Source of the DNA: CAZJDM01 sp964544765
GTDB taxonomy: Bacteria > Bdellovibrionota_B > Oligoflexia > CAYFLR01
Direction: 5' to 3'
Assembly: GCA_964544765.1 (NCBI GenBank)
Contig: CAZJDM010000187.1
Location: 1 to 7,824 of the forward strand
DNA: 7,824 nucleotides
The notes under the pieces are model-generated. The model saw only the letters and a program-made list of their open reading frames with translations, was not told the DNA's origin and did no database searches. Below, one piece after another: positions 1 through 5,621 of the stretch. Positions within the stretch are counted from its first letter, which is position 1. Every line of letters starts with the position of its first letter. Both the position numbers and the translations under genes were made by a program.

Positions 1-51
1 ACCGTCAACCAGATTATACGTTAAAAAGGCAATAAGTATGTTGACACTACA
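1..51. repeat. Left copy of 51-bp terminal inverted repeat, probable IS end
   Basis: Positions 1-51 are a perfect reverse complement of 7773-7823. The match stops abruptly at 51/52, after which the two flanks are unrelated. Read outward from the window, both copies begin TGTAGTGTCAAC, a TG-start end of the kind seen in several insertion-sequence families. A shorter dyad (GTCAAC at 4-9, GTTGAC at 40-45) lies inside. The left junction falls inside the reverse transcriptase start and the right one inside another broken gene, so a mobile-element end is the simplest reading. No transposase is in the window, so the family cannot be named. Confidence 0.75.
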
Positions 52-87
52 GATAATATCGTTAAAAAGATCACCAGTTCTTTTCAT
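1..87 (-). pseudogene. DGR reverse transcriptase, N-terminal fragment cut by the left repeat
   Basis: An ATG at 87-85 overlaps the avd stop codon as ATGA, so the frame is translationally coupled to avd. It reads MKRTGDLFNDII before reaching the repeat at position 51. DGR reverse transcriptases often start in this style (MKR-G-L). The frame stays open to the window edge for 29 residues, but everything after about residue 12 is repeat sequence shared with the other end. No catalytic motif is present in the window. In the family this enzyme copies the template RNA with adenine mutagenesis. I read it as a gene disrupted near its start by an insertion. The alternative is an assembly join, with the true gene continuing elsewhere. 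Confidence 0.65.
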
Positions 88-461
88 TTGTAACTTTCTT
101 GCTGTTTAATCCATCCACCAACCATTTTTCCAATCTCATTCAAGCTAAACATTGAATGCTTATAAGATTTATGCGACAAATAACGTGATTCATAGCTGAT
201 TCGTAATAATATCCTCAACTTTTCTATTTTAATATTTAATCGCCTTAATATACCGATCCTATTTTTTGTATATCTTGCTTCAACAAGTTCTTCAACAGCC
301 CCTAGAGCAAGGTCATGAATACGCTGCACAAAAGAAAATTTAACATTTTTGGGAAATTTGTCAGTTGTAAGAAGTAGCCATTTTAAAAAATCCATCCATT
401 TTACAAACACTGGTAAATCTTCACCTGGAATGGAGTTGTTGCTATTTAAATTAAACACCAT
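84..461 (-). CDS. avd: Avd, accessory variability determinant of a diversity-generating retroelement
   Basis: This 125-residue protein matches the Avd four-helix-bundle family in length and pattern. The signature runs DLPVFVKWMDFLKWLL (residues 16-31), then a KFP segment, then the basic helices VEARYTKN and LRRLNIKIEKLRILLRI, and finishes NEIGKMVGGWIKQQ near the C-terminus. In known DGRs Avd forms a positively charged pentamer that binds the reverse transcriptase and template RNA and is required for mutagenic retrohoming. The start codon lies 8 bases after the HRDC stop. A GGAG at the end of that upstream gene, 11 bases from the ATG, can serve as Shine-Dalgarno sequence. The stop overlaps the reverse transcriptase ATG, so avd, its upstream partner and the enzyme appear to be one operon. 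Confidence 0.93.
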   Translation of the reverse strand: MVFNLNSNNSIPGEDLPVFVKWMDFLKWLLLTTDKFPKNVKFSFVQRIHDLALGAVEELVEARYTKNRIGILRRLNIKIEKLRILLRISYESRYLSHKSYKHSMFSLNEIGKMVGGWIKQQESYK

Positions 462-469
462 GAATTTAT

Positions 470-958
470 TTACTCCGGTTTAATCTCATTTGTAGGCATC
501 GTATCAATTTTTGTTAGCGAAAGGATTTCTTCCCCATATTTTTTAGCCTTACCTTCTCCAACACCTTCAATTTTTAAAAGCTCTGTAATTGATTGGGGCT
601 TAACTTTTACAATGGTTGCCAATTGCTTATTAGTGGCTAATATGTATGGTGGAAGCCCCTCCTTCTTTGCCTTTTTGCCACGCCACTCACGCAGTAGCGT
701 AAACAACCCCATATCAGCTTCAGTTAACATTTTCTTCCATGAGTCATCAGCTTTTGTACGTGTAGAACTTGATTTTACAGCATCTTCATCAAGTGGATTA
801 TAAGTAATCACTAAAGTCAAAATGGGCTGGTCATTTTTTATAAAAAAATAATCACGAACTGATGCTACATTATGCATTGCCATAAAATTTTGAAGTTCAC
901 TATCATCAAACAAACCTGTCAGGGGGTTGAAAGACAAAGTTAAAATTTTAATTTGCAT
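470..958 (-). CDS. HRDC-domain accessory protein of the DGR
   Basis: The 162-residue protein has two parts. Residues 1-65 are a beta-rich region (IKILTLSFNPLTGLFDD, then LTLVITYNP) of the kind found at the start of bacterial RecQ/HRDC-like accessory proteins. Residues about 72-150 are an HRDC (helicase and RNase D C-terminal) domain, with LLREWRGKKAKKEGLPPYIL, TNKQLATI and the helix-hairpin-helix-like LLKIEGVGEGKAKKYGEEIL. HRDC domains bind nucleic acid, and HRDC proteins are a recognised accessory class in DGRs. Its position directly before avd supports that role. A GAGAGG sits about 13 bases before the ATG, so the Shine-Dalgarno sequence is weak or poorly spaced. Having both HRDC and Avd in one locus is less usual than having one. 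Confidence 0.85.
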   Translation of the reverse strand: MQIKILTLSFNPLTGLFDDSELQNFMAMHNVASVRDYFFIKNDQPILTLVITYNPLDEDAVKSSSTRTKADDSWKKMLTEADMGLFTLLREWRGKKAKKEGLPPYILATNKQLATIVKVKPQSITELLKIEGVGEGKAKKYGEEILSLTKIDTMPTNEIKPE

Positions 959-1077
959 AAAGAATATTTAACCTCTCATCAGAGTTTCAAGACATTTATA
1001 TAGCATAGGTTAATTTAAAAGTCTACTAATTGGTTAATATATAATATAATTTGGTGTTTTAACAATTGCTGAAAATT

Positions 1078-1094
1078 TCGCAGCTTCGCTGCGA
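1078..1094 (-). other. Perfect 7-bp hairpin with 3-base loop, 3' of the DGR target gene
   Basis: TCGCAGC (1078-1084) and GCTGCGA (1088-1094) pair perfectly around a 3-base loop, GAA on the minus strand. The hairpin lies between the target gene and the HRDC gene. No strong U tract follows on either strand, so it is not a textbook terminator. DGRs carry a hairpin with a GA-rich loop downstream of the variable region that stimulates retrohoming. This one lies about 150 bases from the variable region, further than in well-studied cases, so that role is uncertain. Confidence 0.45.
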
Positions 1095-1149
1095 TAACTT
1101 CTTTGGGACAACGTTCATGAAAAGATCAAAAATCAGTTTTAGACCTTTA

Positions 1150-1196
1150 GTGATCCATTTGTTCGGGGTGCTTCGCTCCCTCACTTCTTGGATCAC
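1150..1196 (-). other. Nested inverted repeat just downstream of the DGR target gene
   Basis: GTGATCCA (1150-1157) pairs perfectly with TGGATCAC (1189-1196), 32 bases past the target gene's stop codon. Inside it is a smaller GC-rich stem-loop (GGG 1166-1168 with CCC 1178-1180, plus GC/GC around a TTC loop). Its inner AGCGAAGC is the same word that forms the tip of the 1078-1094 hairpin. Candidate roles are the DGR retrohoming hairpin, or an attenuator between the target and the accessory genes. The rest of the 959-1228 gap is AT-rich and shows no template repeat. Confidence 0.5.
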
Positions 1197-1228
1197 CTAT
1201 CGTTGGAAATAGTAAAATGGTAAAAGAG

Positions 1229-2701
1229 CTAATGGTTAGTCCTCACCAAGCGGAAGCCAACATCGGAGTAGCGGTAGCTAGGCCCCCAATTATTGCGATC
1301 GGCTGACCGGCAGTAACGAGCGTAGTTGACCCAACTGCCGCCACGGATCACACGGTCAGAGCCTGAATTAGGTCCTTTGGGATCACTACTACTCATTGAA
1401 TTGTTGTAGTAATTTTTGCCATACCAATCTGAAGTCCATTCCCAAACATTCCCATGCATATCAAAAAGACCCCAAACATTAGCATTTGGCAAACTACCTA
1501 CACGTACAGTTTTTTCTCTATAAATACCTTTAGGTCCGTTATTGTATGGATAATTTCCATCATAATTAACGTTATCTGAGCTGATATTATCCCCTAGATT
1601 AAAGGGAGTTGTTGTTCCAGCACGAGCTGCAAACTCCCATTCAGCCTCAGTAGGTAATCTATAAATAAATCCATCATTTCTTTTATTAAGCTTGCGCAAA
1701 TATTCTTGAATATCATTCCATGAAACGTTTTCTACGGGTAAATCAGGGCATATATTTCTTTTAGAATCAAAATTAGTACAATGTTCAGATCTACTAAATC
1801 TCGATGGACTATTTCCCATTATTTCAAACCACTGAGCTTGTGTAACTTCATATTTCCCAATCCAAAAAGGTTTATTAAGTGTCACTTGATGTAGTGTTTC
1901 ATCTGAATCTCGATCAGCTTCCCCATCCATACTACCCATATTAAATGTGGCTGGAAAGTTGGTTACTTTTGATAGATCGATGAATTCAAATTTTATAACA
2001 GGATTTTTTACATAACTATATAATATATGGTAAAAGAATCCATTTTTGCCAGTATCGGCTACTGTGAATATGGTTAATTTAGGGCTAGCTATAATATCAT
2101 CTATTAATTTGACAATCAAATCATTGATTGCAAGTGTTACCGAATTTATGTCATTTGCAATATTTGATTGAACCTTTTTCAACTCTGCACTTAACCTATC
2201 AAAATTTTCCTTACCTGCAATTTGAAGGGCCTCTTCTTCTGAAAGTTCTGGTCTCATCTGTATGAGCCCTTCCATAAACTGTCTAATTTCAGCAATTTCC
2301 TTATTCAAGCGATCTCTATTTGCTTGAAGCTGACTTAAATCATCTTGCTGATTTTTTCCTTTTTTAAATATTTCCACTTTTTCTTTATAAGGAGAATCTA
2401 ATTTAGCATTAGACAGTTTTAAAACCGTCTTTAAATGATTGCTAAATTCTAAGACTGTTGGCATGGCTACTTTAGAACCTTGGCGTTCTACACAATCATG
2501 ATTACTTGCTATTGCTTGCAAAGATGATAGTTTTTTACATTCTTTTATGAAAATTTGCTCACCTTGTTTTTTAAATAAGATAATCTCTCCTTCAGGTCCA
2601 ACGGTCACTGCATCTTTTGTGTAAGATGCTTGTTTAAATTTACAACCGACAAACAGAAATGTTCCAACCAAGAGCAAACTTAAAACTAATTTGTTAATCA
2701 T
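1229..2701 (-). CDS. DGR target: variable surface lipoprotein with FGE-sulfatase/C-type-lectin domain
   Basis: The 490-residue protein starts with a lipoprotein signal peptide ending FLFVGC, with the lipidated Cys at residue 20 and Lys after it. This favours the outer membrane. No twin-arginine motif is visible, so Sec export is likely. Residues about 115-205 are charged and heptad-like, probably a coiled-coil stalk. The formylglycine-generating-enzyme/sulfatase-modifying fold runs from about 253 (FNMGS) through WIGKYEVTQAQW, LPVENVSWNDI, YRLPTEAEWEFAARAG and LFDMHGNVWEWTSDW to VGFRLV at 486. The last 33 residues are the DGR variable region. By analogy with the Legionella lipoprotein LdtA it is probably a diversified surface binding protein rather than an enzyme. 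A GAGG seven bases before the ATG fixes the start. Confidence 0.9.
   Translation of the reverse strand: MINKLVLSLLLVGTFLFVGCKFKQASYTKDAVTVGPEGEIILFKKQGEQIFIKECKKLSSLQAIASNHDCVERQGSKVAMPTVLEFSNHLKTVLKLSNAKLDSPYKEKVEIFKKGKNQQDDLSQLQANRDRLNKEIAEIRQFMEGLIQMRPELSEEEALQIAGKENFDRLSAELKKVQSNIANDINSVTLAINDLIVKLIDDIIASPKLTIFTVADTGKNGFFYHILYSYVKNPVIKFEFIDLSKVTNFPATFNMGSMDGEADRDSDETLHQVTLNKPFWIGKYEVTQAQWFEIMGNSPSRFSRSEHCTNFDSKRNICPDLPVENVSWNDIQEYLRKLNKRNDGFIYRLPTEAEWEFAARAGTTTPFNLGDNISSDNVNYDGNYPYNNGPKGIYREKTVRVGSLPNANVWGLFDMHGNVWEWTSDWYGKNYYNNSMSSSDPKGPNSGSDRVIRGGSWVNYARYCRSADRNNWGPSYRYSDVGFRLVRTNH
1244..1342 (-). other. DGR variable region (VR) encoding the C-type-lectin ligand-binding site
   Basis: These bases encode residues about 454-486 of the target lipoprotein, from GGSW to VGFRLV, the standard framework of FGE-type DGR variable regions. 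Codons expected to be AAC or AAT in a template now read GTC, TAC, CGT, TAC, GAT, AGC, TAC, TAC, TCC and GAT, while framework codons (GGC AGT TGG, TGC CGG, GGC TTC CGC) are intact. Substitution at the A positions of AAY codons is the hallmark of adenine mutagenesis. The conserved GC-rich end around GTTGGCTTCCGC (about 1250-1261) is the likely initiation-of-mutagenic-homing site. Exact boundaries need the template repeat, which I could not find in the window. Confidence 0.8.
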
Positions 2702-2757
2702 ATTATTACCTCATGTTAATCTAAAAAAACAGGTAGTACAAAAAATACAACACCCTT

Positions 2758-2786
2758 CTCATACCAGATCAATTCTATAACCTCAA
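2758..2786 (-). promoter_or_regulatory. Possible sigma70-type promoter for the DGR target gene
   Basis: On the minus strand TTGAGG and TATGAG are separated by 17 bases, each matching four of six consensus positions, with the -10 ending 56 bases before the start codon. The 2702-2897 gap is otherwise AT-rich, with an AT-only dyad at 2859-2873 and no visible gene. In such DNA this could be a chance match. Confidence 0.3.
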
Positions 2787-2897
2787 TATGCGTCGGTAAT
2801 TATCAATAAAACTTGAGATATTTTTAAGGTATTTTTCGACTCTAAAGCTAAGATGCTGATAAATATTATTTATTTGTCGTTGTGTACAATTTAAAAT

Positions 2898-3206
2898 TTA
2901 CTTTTTAATGGTATTCAAATGTTGCTTGAGTATGCTTATAGCTTCCTTAATACCTTTTTCTATGTTCTTCGATATTTTAGGAGGTCTAGGTAGTTCTATT
3001 TTACCAGAAATAAGATCTGTTGGACTTACCTCTAAAGCAATACATAACCTTTCTATAGTAGTTGTAGTTAAAGGACCGGGTCTATTTTCTAACTTGGAAA
3101 GTTGACGAATATCAATTCCAGTTAGCTCACTTAGACGTTTTTGACTAAATCCCTTCAAATGACGAAGAGTTTTAACATTATTAGAAATTATTCGCTCTAA
3201 ATTCAT
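2898..3206 (-). CDS. XRE/Cro-C1-type helix-turn-helix transcriptional regulator
   Basis: This small DNA-binding regulator is 102 residues from the preferred start. An XRE helix-turn-helix spans residues about 9-65: VKTLRHLKGFSQKRLSELTG, then IDIRQLSKLEN (recognition helix), TTTTIERLCIALEVSPTDLIS. A basic tail with KEAISILKQHL follows. A GGAGGA at 3217-3212, five bases before the ATG at 3206, decides this start over an in-frame one at 3227 that lacks a ribosome site. The gene stands alone between the DGR target and the Cys-rich/RusA pair, all on the minus strand. A dyad about 58 bases upstream, with a near copy before rusA, suggests it controls itself and the resolvase operon. Regulators of this size are common in prophages and integrative elements. 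Confidence 0.88.
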   Translation of the reverse strand: MNLERIISNNVKTLRHLKGFSQKRLSELTGIDIRQLSKLENRPGPLTTTTIERLCIALEVSPTDLISGKIELPRPPKISKNIEKGIKEAISILKQHLNTIKK

Positions 3207-3263
3207 TTGATTCCTCCAAAATAACAATGATATATTTTAGAGAATTATGTAAGATGTGATAAA

Positions 3264-3291
3264 ATATAACTAAAGTGTGGTTATATAGATT
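3264..3291. promoter_or_regulatory. Palindromic operator candidate upstream of the XRE gene
   Basis: ATATAAC (3264-3270) and GTTATAT (3280-3286) form a perfect 7-bp dyad with a 9-base spacer, lying 58-80 bases before the XRE start. The overlapping stretch 3274-3291 reads, on the minus strand, AATCTATATAACCACACT. This is repeated with a single deleted base at 3976-3992 upstream of rusA. A dyad near a lone XRE gene usually marks autoregulation. Confidence 0.5.
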
Positions 3292-3333
3292 AACGCTGTA
3301 GCTGATTCATACCATTTTATTTATTTTTTACAA

Positions 3334-3516
3334 TCAAACCTGAGTAGAGGCCAAAATAGAGTATTCCCCATTAGCACAATATCTAAACTTGGGACTTCTA
3401 CGACATCCTTTACAAATCCAAGGGGCAGCCGGAACAGGCTTGAATTTCTTGCCACATGAAAGGCAGCTCTTTTTAACAACGGGCTTACTCTTCTTTCTTG
3501 AAATCTGGCTACTCAA
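3334..3516 (-). CDS. Small Cys-rich (zinc-ribbon-like) protein downstream of rusA
   Basis: The 60-residue protein has a lysine-rich start and a four-cysteine cluster, CLSCGKKF (C18, C21) and ICKGC (C35, C38), with another Cys at 47. Two CxxC pairs 14 residues apart fit a structural zinc ribbon. The start is a TTG with GAGGTG four bases before it, and no in-frame ATG gives a better choice. It begins 21 bases after the rusA stop, so the two are probably co-transcribed. Small zinc-binding proteins next to RusA occur in prophage-like modules. I do not recognise a specific function, and the assignment rests on the Cys pattern only. Confidence 0.7.
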   Translation of the reverse strand: MSSQISRKKSKPVVKKSCLSCGKKFKPVPAAPWICKGCRRSPKFRYCANGEYSILASTQV

Positions 3517-3537
3517 TATTCACCTCATTTATTTTAG

Positions 3538-3954
3538 TTATGGTTGATAGGGCATGACTTTTAAATATATTTGCCCTTGGTTGCCGTATAATTTTTCCTT
3601 AGTTACTTTTATTATCAAAGCATCATCACGCCAAAGCAGGTTATTACAGGCATCTAAGCAGGACTTTTCGAGATTATCTAAGTCGGGCTTAACCGAGGGG
3701 TATGGTCTTTTTTTATAAGAGATGCTTTTAGGTCTTTTGATTTGGAAAATAATTGCTAGTTCAAGGGGTATCTCAAGTGGAGCTGATTTCCATTGAGCTT
3801 GGATTAGTATTTTTAAATCATATTCAAATTTCTTTGTTTTGATTGGGGTATAGTGAAAACCTAGCTTTGTTGACCGGGAACGAAGTTTAGGAGTGGGGTC
3901 TATAGGTAAAGTAAATTCAGCATTAAATTTTGGGTTTCCATCATCAATTTTCAC
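3538..3954 (-). CDS. rusA: RusA-family crossover junction endodeoxyribonuclease
   Basis: RusA enzymes are prophage-type dimeric resolvases that cut Holliday junctions with Mg2+-binding aspartates. This 138-residue protein has the family start FTLPIDPTPKLRSR, the first acidic pair in VKPDLDNLEK (D91, D93) and the second site in NNLLWRDDALI (D110, D111), followed by KVTKEK. Spacing and length fit the family. The start used is a GTG at 3954. The only purine-rich site there (AGG) touches the codon, the stop upstream is nine bases away, and no later start precedes the conserved core, so initiation is uncertain. It leads a two-gene unit with the Cys-rich protein and has the shared operator-like motif 22 bases upstream. 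It points to a phage or integrative-element origin for this segment. Confidence 0.9.
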   Translation of the reverse strand: MKIDDGNPKFNAEFTLPIDPTPKLRSRSTKLGFHYTPIKTKKFEYDLKILIQAQWKSAPLEIPLELAIIFQIKRPKSISYKKRPYPSVKPDLDNLEKSCLDACNNLLWRDDALIIKVTKEKLYGNQGQIYLKVMPYQP

Positions 3955-3975
3955 CCTAATATTTTACATAAACTA

Positions 3976-3992
3976 AATCTATAAACCACACT
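3976..3992. promoter_or_regulatory. Second copy of the XRE-upstream motif, before rusA
   Basis: AATCTATAAACCACACT matches the motif before the XRE gene (minus strand of 3274-3291) except for one missing base. It lies 22-38 bases before the rusA start, in opposite orientation relative to its gene. A second, weaker dyad nearby is TGCAT-A-ATGCA around 4024-4034. Both sit in a 239-base gap (3955-4193) that has no convincing reading frame. Confidence 0.45.
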
Positions 3993-4108
3993 AAAACGAT
4001 TGATATTAAAGTATTTCATAATGCTGCATAATGCAAGATAACTACAAACCCTATTAAAGACGTATAGGAGCAATTTAAGGCACTTTGTCTGTCAGTTAAT
4101 GAAGAGTA

Positions 4109-4189
4109 TAGACTAGCCATGAAAACTAAATTCTCGTTAATCCTGCGGACTTTTTCAGCATGAAAAATTTTGGGCTGATACCTAGTCTA
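4109..4189 (-). other. Nested inverted repeats at the end of the PCCD operon
   Basis: TAGACTAG (4109-4116) and CTAGTCTA (4182-4189) are perfect complements 65 bases apart, and TCAGC/GCTGA (4155-4159, 4174-4178) are nested inside. The distal arm begins only four bases after the stop of the last PCCD gene. It could be a 3' stabilising fold or a factor-binding site. There is no U tract, so it is not a canonical terminator. Confidence 0.35.
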
Positions 4190-4193
4190 AAAA

Positions 4194-4562
4194 TCAGCAA
4201 TCTTTTTCTTTCTCCTGATCACTTTCATCCTCTTCACCGTCTTCACCATCCTCCATCATAGAACTTTTAATCTTATGAACTCGTTGTATCCTAGCTATTT
4301 CAGCTTGAATAATTTCATCATCAATAGGATCAGTATAGAGATCCCTGCCAAAGAATACATGCTCCAATACCATACGTTTAGCTTTGATGGTCTCATCTAT
4401 TATCATATGCATCTCCCAGAGGGTATCATCATCCAGCTCTTCGCTTTTCGTTGCTGAAAGTAGATCACTTAAAGCTAATATACGCTGATCAATCCTTTCT
4501 GACATTGAAAGGAATTCCCTGACAATAAGCTTGTATCCATCACAACAAGGGATATTAATCAT
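4194..4562 (-). CDS. PCCD-family small acidic protein A (unrecognised, third paralog in the operon)
   Basis: I do not recognise this 122-residue protein. It aligns almost without gaps over its first 70 residues with the products at 4563-4880 and 5202-5543. Shared positions include IPCCD (residues 4-8), D-Q-RI near 25-28, a L-D-TLW segment, MIIDE, KAKR and FFGRDL. The body is predicted helical. The C-terminus is extremely acidic, ending in a run of Asp/Glu from MEDGEDGEE to the final Cys. There is no signal peptide or membrane segment, so it is cytoplasmic. A GAGGA four bases before the ATG gives the start. The upstream paralog's TAA abuts the ATG, so translation is coupled. The paired Cys could bind metal or form a disulfide, which is speculation. 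Confidence 0.78.
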   Translation of the reverse strand: MINIPCCDGYKLIVREFLSMSERIDQRILALSDLLSATKSEELDDDTLWEMHMIIDETIKAKRMVLEHVFFGRDLYTDPIDDEIIQAEIARIQRVHKIKSSMMEDGEDGEEDESDQEKEKDC

Positions 4563-4880
4563 TTAATCCTCCTCGATTTCTTTTTCATCTTGAAAATCAC
4601 AGATATCTAGTTCTTTTCTAACGGCAATAGCTTTACTATGAATATCATCATCAGCAATATCTCGCCCTAATAAGGCATGTTGTATGACAGCCCGGTTTTC
4701 TAACAACTCACTAAGCATTGAATGGATTGTCCACAAAGTATTTTTATCAAATATTTCTTTATAAGATCCAGGTAGTAAAGCACTTATAGCCGCAATACGC
4801 CTATCAATTGCTATAGACTTATCTAAATATGTATTAGCTATCTTGCTGAAATCATCACAGCAAGGAATTTTTGTTGTCAT
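4563..4880 (-). CDS. PCCD-family small acidic protein B (unrecognised, second paralog in the operon)
   Basis: This 105-residue paralog of the genes on either side starts MTTKIPCCDDF and keeps the shared pattern: Y-LDKS, IDRRI, AISALL, NTLW, SML-ELLENR and LLGRDI. The tail ends DEKEIEED. The start at 4880 is set by GGAGGG nine bases upstream. A longer in-frame version from 4928 has no comparable ribosome site and would add residues absent from the paralogs. It follows the unrelated 67-residue gene by 80 bases and ends directly against the start of paralog A. Divergence from its sisters (about one residue in three conserved by eye) says the duplication is old, so each copy may have its own partner. 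Function unknown. Confidence 0.78.
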   Translation of the reverse strand: MTTKIPCCDDFSKIANTYLDKSIAIDRRIAAISALLPGSYKEIFDKNTLWTIHSMLSELLENRAVIQHALLGRDIADDDIHSKAIAVRKELDICDFQDEKEIEED

Positions 4881-4960
4881 TATATTCACCCTCCGTTTAT
4901 TATCAATCAAAGCAAGAAGCCCACCCACGTTTTTGATGGACTAATCATTTTATTGAGGTA

Positions 4961-5164
4961 TTAGTTTTTACTTATTTCTTCCTCTTCATCCCTGATAAGC
5001 GCAATTTGAGAATCAATCATTCTTCTTAAAGCCATCAATCTCTTTCGATGGCTCCAAATACTAGTTGGTAAATTGATACCCACCTTACCGAAAGGGATAA
5101 AGACGTTAGCTGAAGTTTGCTTATTTTGGTTTTGTTTTTTTGACTCTATTGTATTTATTGTCAT
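4961..5164 (-). CDS. 67-residue hypothetical protein interleaved in the PCCD operon
   Basis: This is a small, unrecognised protein. The first 20 residues are polar and Gln/Asn/Lys-rich. The middle reads VFIPFGKVGINLPTSIW, followed by a basic helix SHRKRLMALRRMIDSQIALI and an acidic end RDEEEEISKN. It lacks the PCCD motif and does not align with its neighbours, though it shares their acidic C-terminus. An AGGAG seven bases before the ATG supports translation, and the 37-base gap from paralog C places it in the same operon. A basic helix next to an acidic tail suggests protein or nucleic-acid contacts, but no function can be named. Confidence 0.7.
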   Translation of the reverse strand: MTINTIESKKQNQNKQTSANVFIPFGKVGINLPTSIWSHRKRLMALRRMIDSQIALIRDEEEEISKN

Positions 5165-5201
5165 TATTGACTCCTGTTATTTTACTTTAAATTGGTTAAA
5201 A

Positions 5202-5543
5202 TTATGATTGCTCATCCTCAGTAATTTCTTTCACTTGGTCCACAAATTCTGAAACAATCCAATCATGCTCTCTTTTTAATCTTGAAATCTGGCAATCAAT
5301 TTCTTCTTGATCAATCAGGCTACCAACTTCACTGCCAAAGAAGTAAGAATTTAAAATAGCTCTTTTGTTTTGAGCCTCTTCTATCATTTGGCGAATATCA
5401 AACAAGTTTTCTTGGTCTAAAAAATCAGCGTTAGTCTGGGAAATTAATTTACTGATAGTATCAATACGTTGGTCTACCTGACCTGATTCATTTAAATATA
5501 CGGCGACTACTCGTTTGTAGTCATCGCAACAAGGTAATTTCAT
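5202..5543 (-). CDS. PCCD-family small acidic protein C (unrecognised, first gene of the operon)
   Basis: This 113-residue first paralog begins MKLPCCDDYKRVVAVYL and keeps the family positions VDQRI, TISKLIS, LDQENLF, MIEEAQNKRAIL and FFGSEV, with an acidic end EITEDEQS. The start at 5543 is chosen because GGAG lies eight bases upstream and because the PCCD motif then sits at the same place as in the sisters. An in-frame ATG at 5585 is less likely. Its Shine-Dalgarno sequence is inside a 10-bp perfect inverted repeat, and a 30-codon upstream frame ends in the opposite arm, so its translation is likely controlled. The family has no recognised domain. Anti-defence, partitioning or toxin-antitoxin roles cannot be separated from sequence alone. 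Confidence 0.78.
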   Translation of the reverse strand: MKLPCCDDYKRVVAVYLNESGQVDQRIDTISKLISQTNADFLDQENLFDIRQMIEEAQNKRAILNSYFFGSEVGSLIDQEEIDCQISRLKREHDWIVSEFVDQVKEITEDEQS

Positions 5544-5545
5544 AT

Positions 5546-5621
5546 TATTGCTCCAATGATTATTAATGTAATCTTTGATATTCAAATGTTTTCTGCTGCT
5601 ATATCAACAGATGGAGCAATA
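5546..5621 (-). promoter_or_regulatory. Structured 5' leader hiding the Shine-Dalgarno of the first PCCD gene
   Basis: On the transcript TATTGCTCCA (5621-5612) can pair perfectly with TGGAGCAATA (5555-5546), and the second arm contains the GGAG that serves the ATG at 5543. A second perfect 7-bp stem, TTGATAT (5607-5601) with ATATCAA (5581-5575), nests inside. The pair forms a continuous fold with a 19-base loop. The first arm and part of the second stem are also the last codons of a 30-codon upstream frame. Translation of that frame would open the fold and free the ribosome site. Confidence 0.6.

Noticed and set aside
7..39. Reverse transcriptase homology continuing through the repeat (NILIAF-like residues)
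   Set aside because: The same bases occur at the other end next to unrelated DNA, so the resemblance to DGR reverse transcriptase N-termini is more likely chance. It is not excluded.
612..803. Plus-strand reading frame opposite the HRDC gene
   Set aside because: It lies wholly inside the antisense of a well-supported HRDC gene and shows no domain.
1078..1094. Factor-independent terminator after the DGR target
   Set aside because: The stem is strong but short, and no U-rich run follows on either strand.
2908..3105. Plus-strand reading frame opposite the XRE gene
   Set aside because: Antisense shadow of a recognisable helix-turn-helix protein.
4275..4457. Plus-strand reading frame opposite PCCD paralog A
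   Set aside because: Antisense to a gene confirmed by two paralogs, with no family features of its own.
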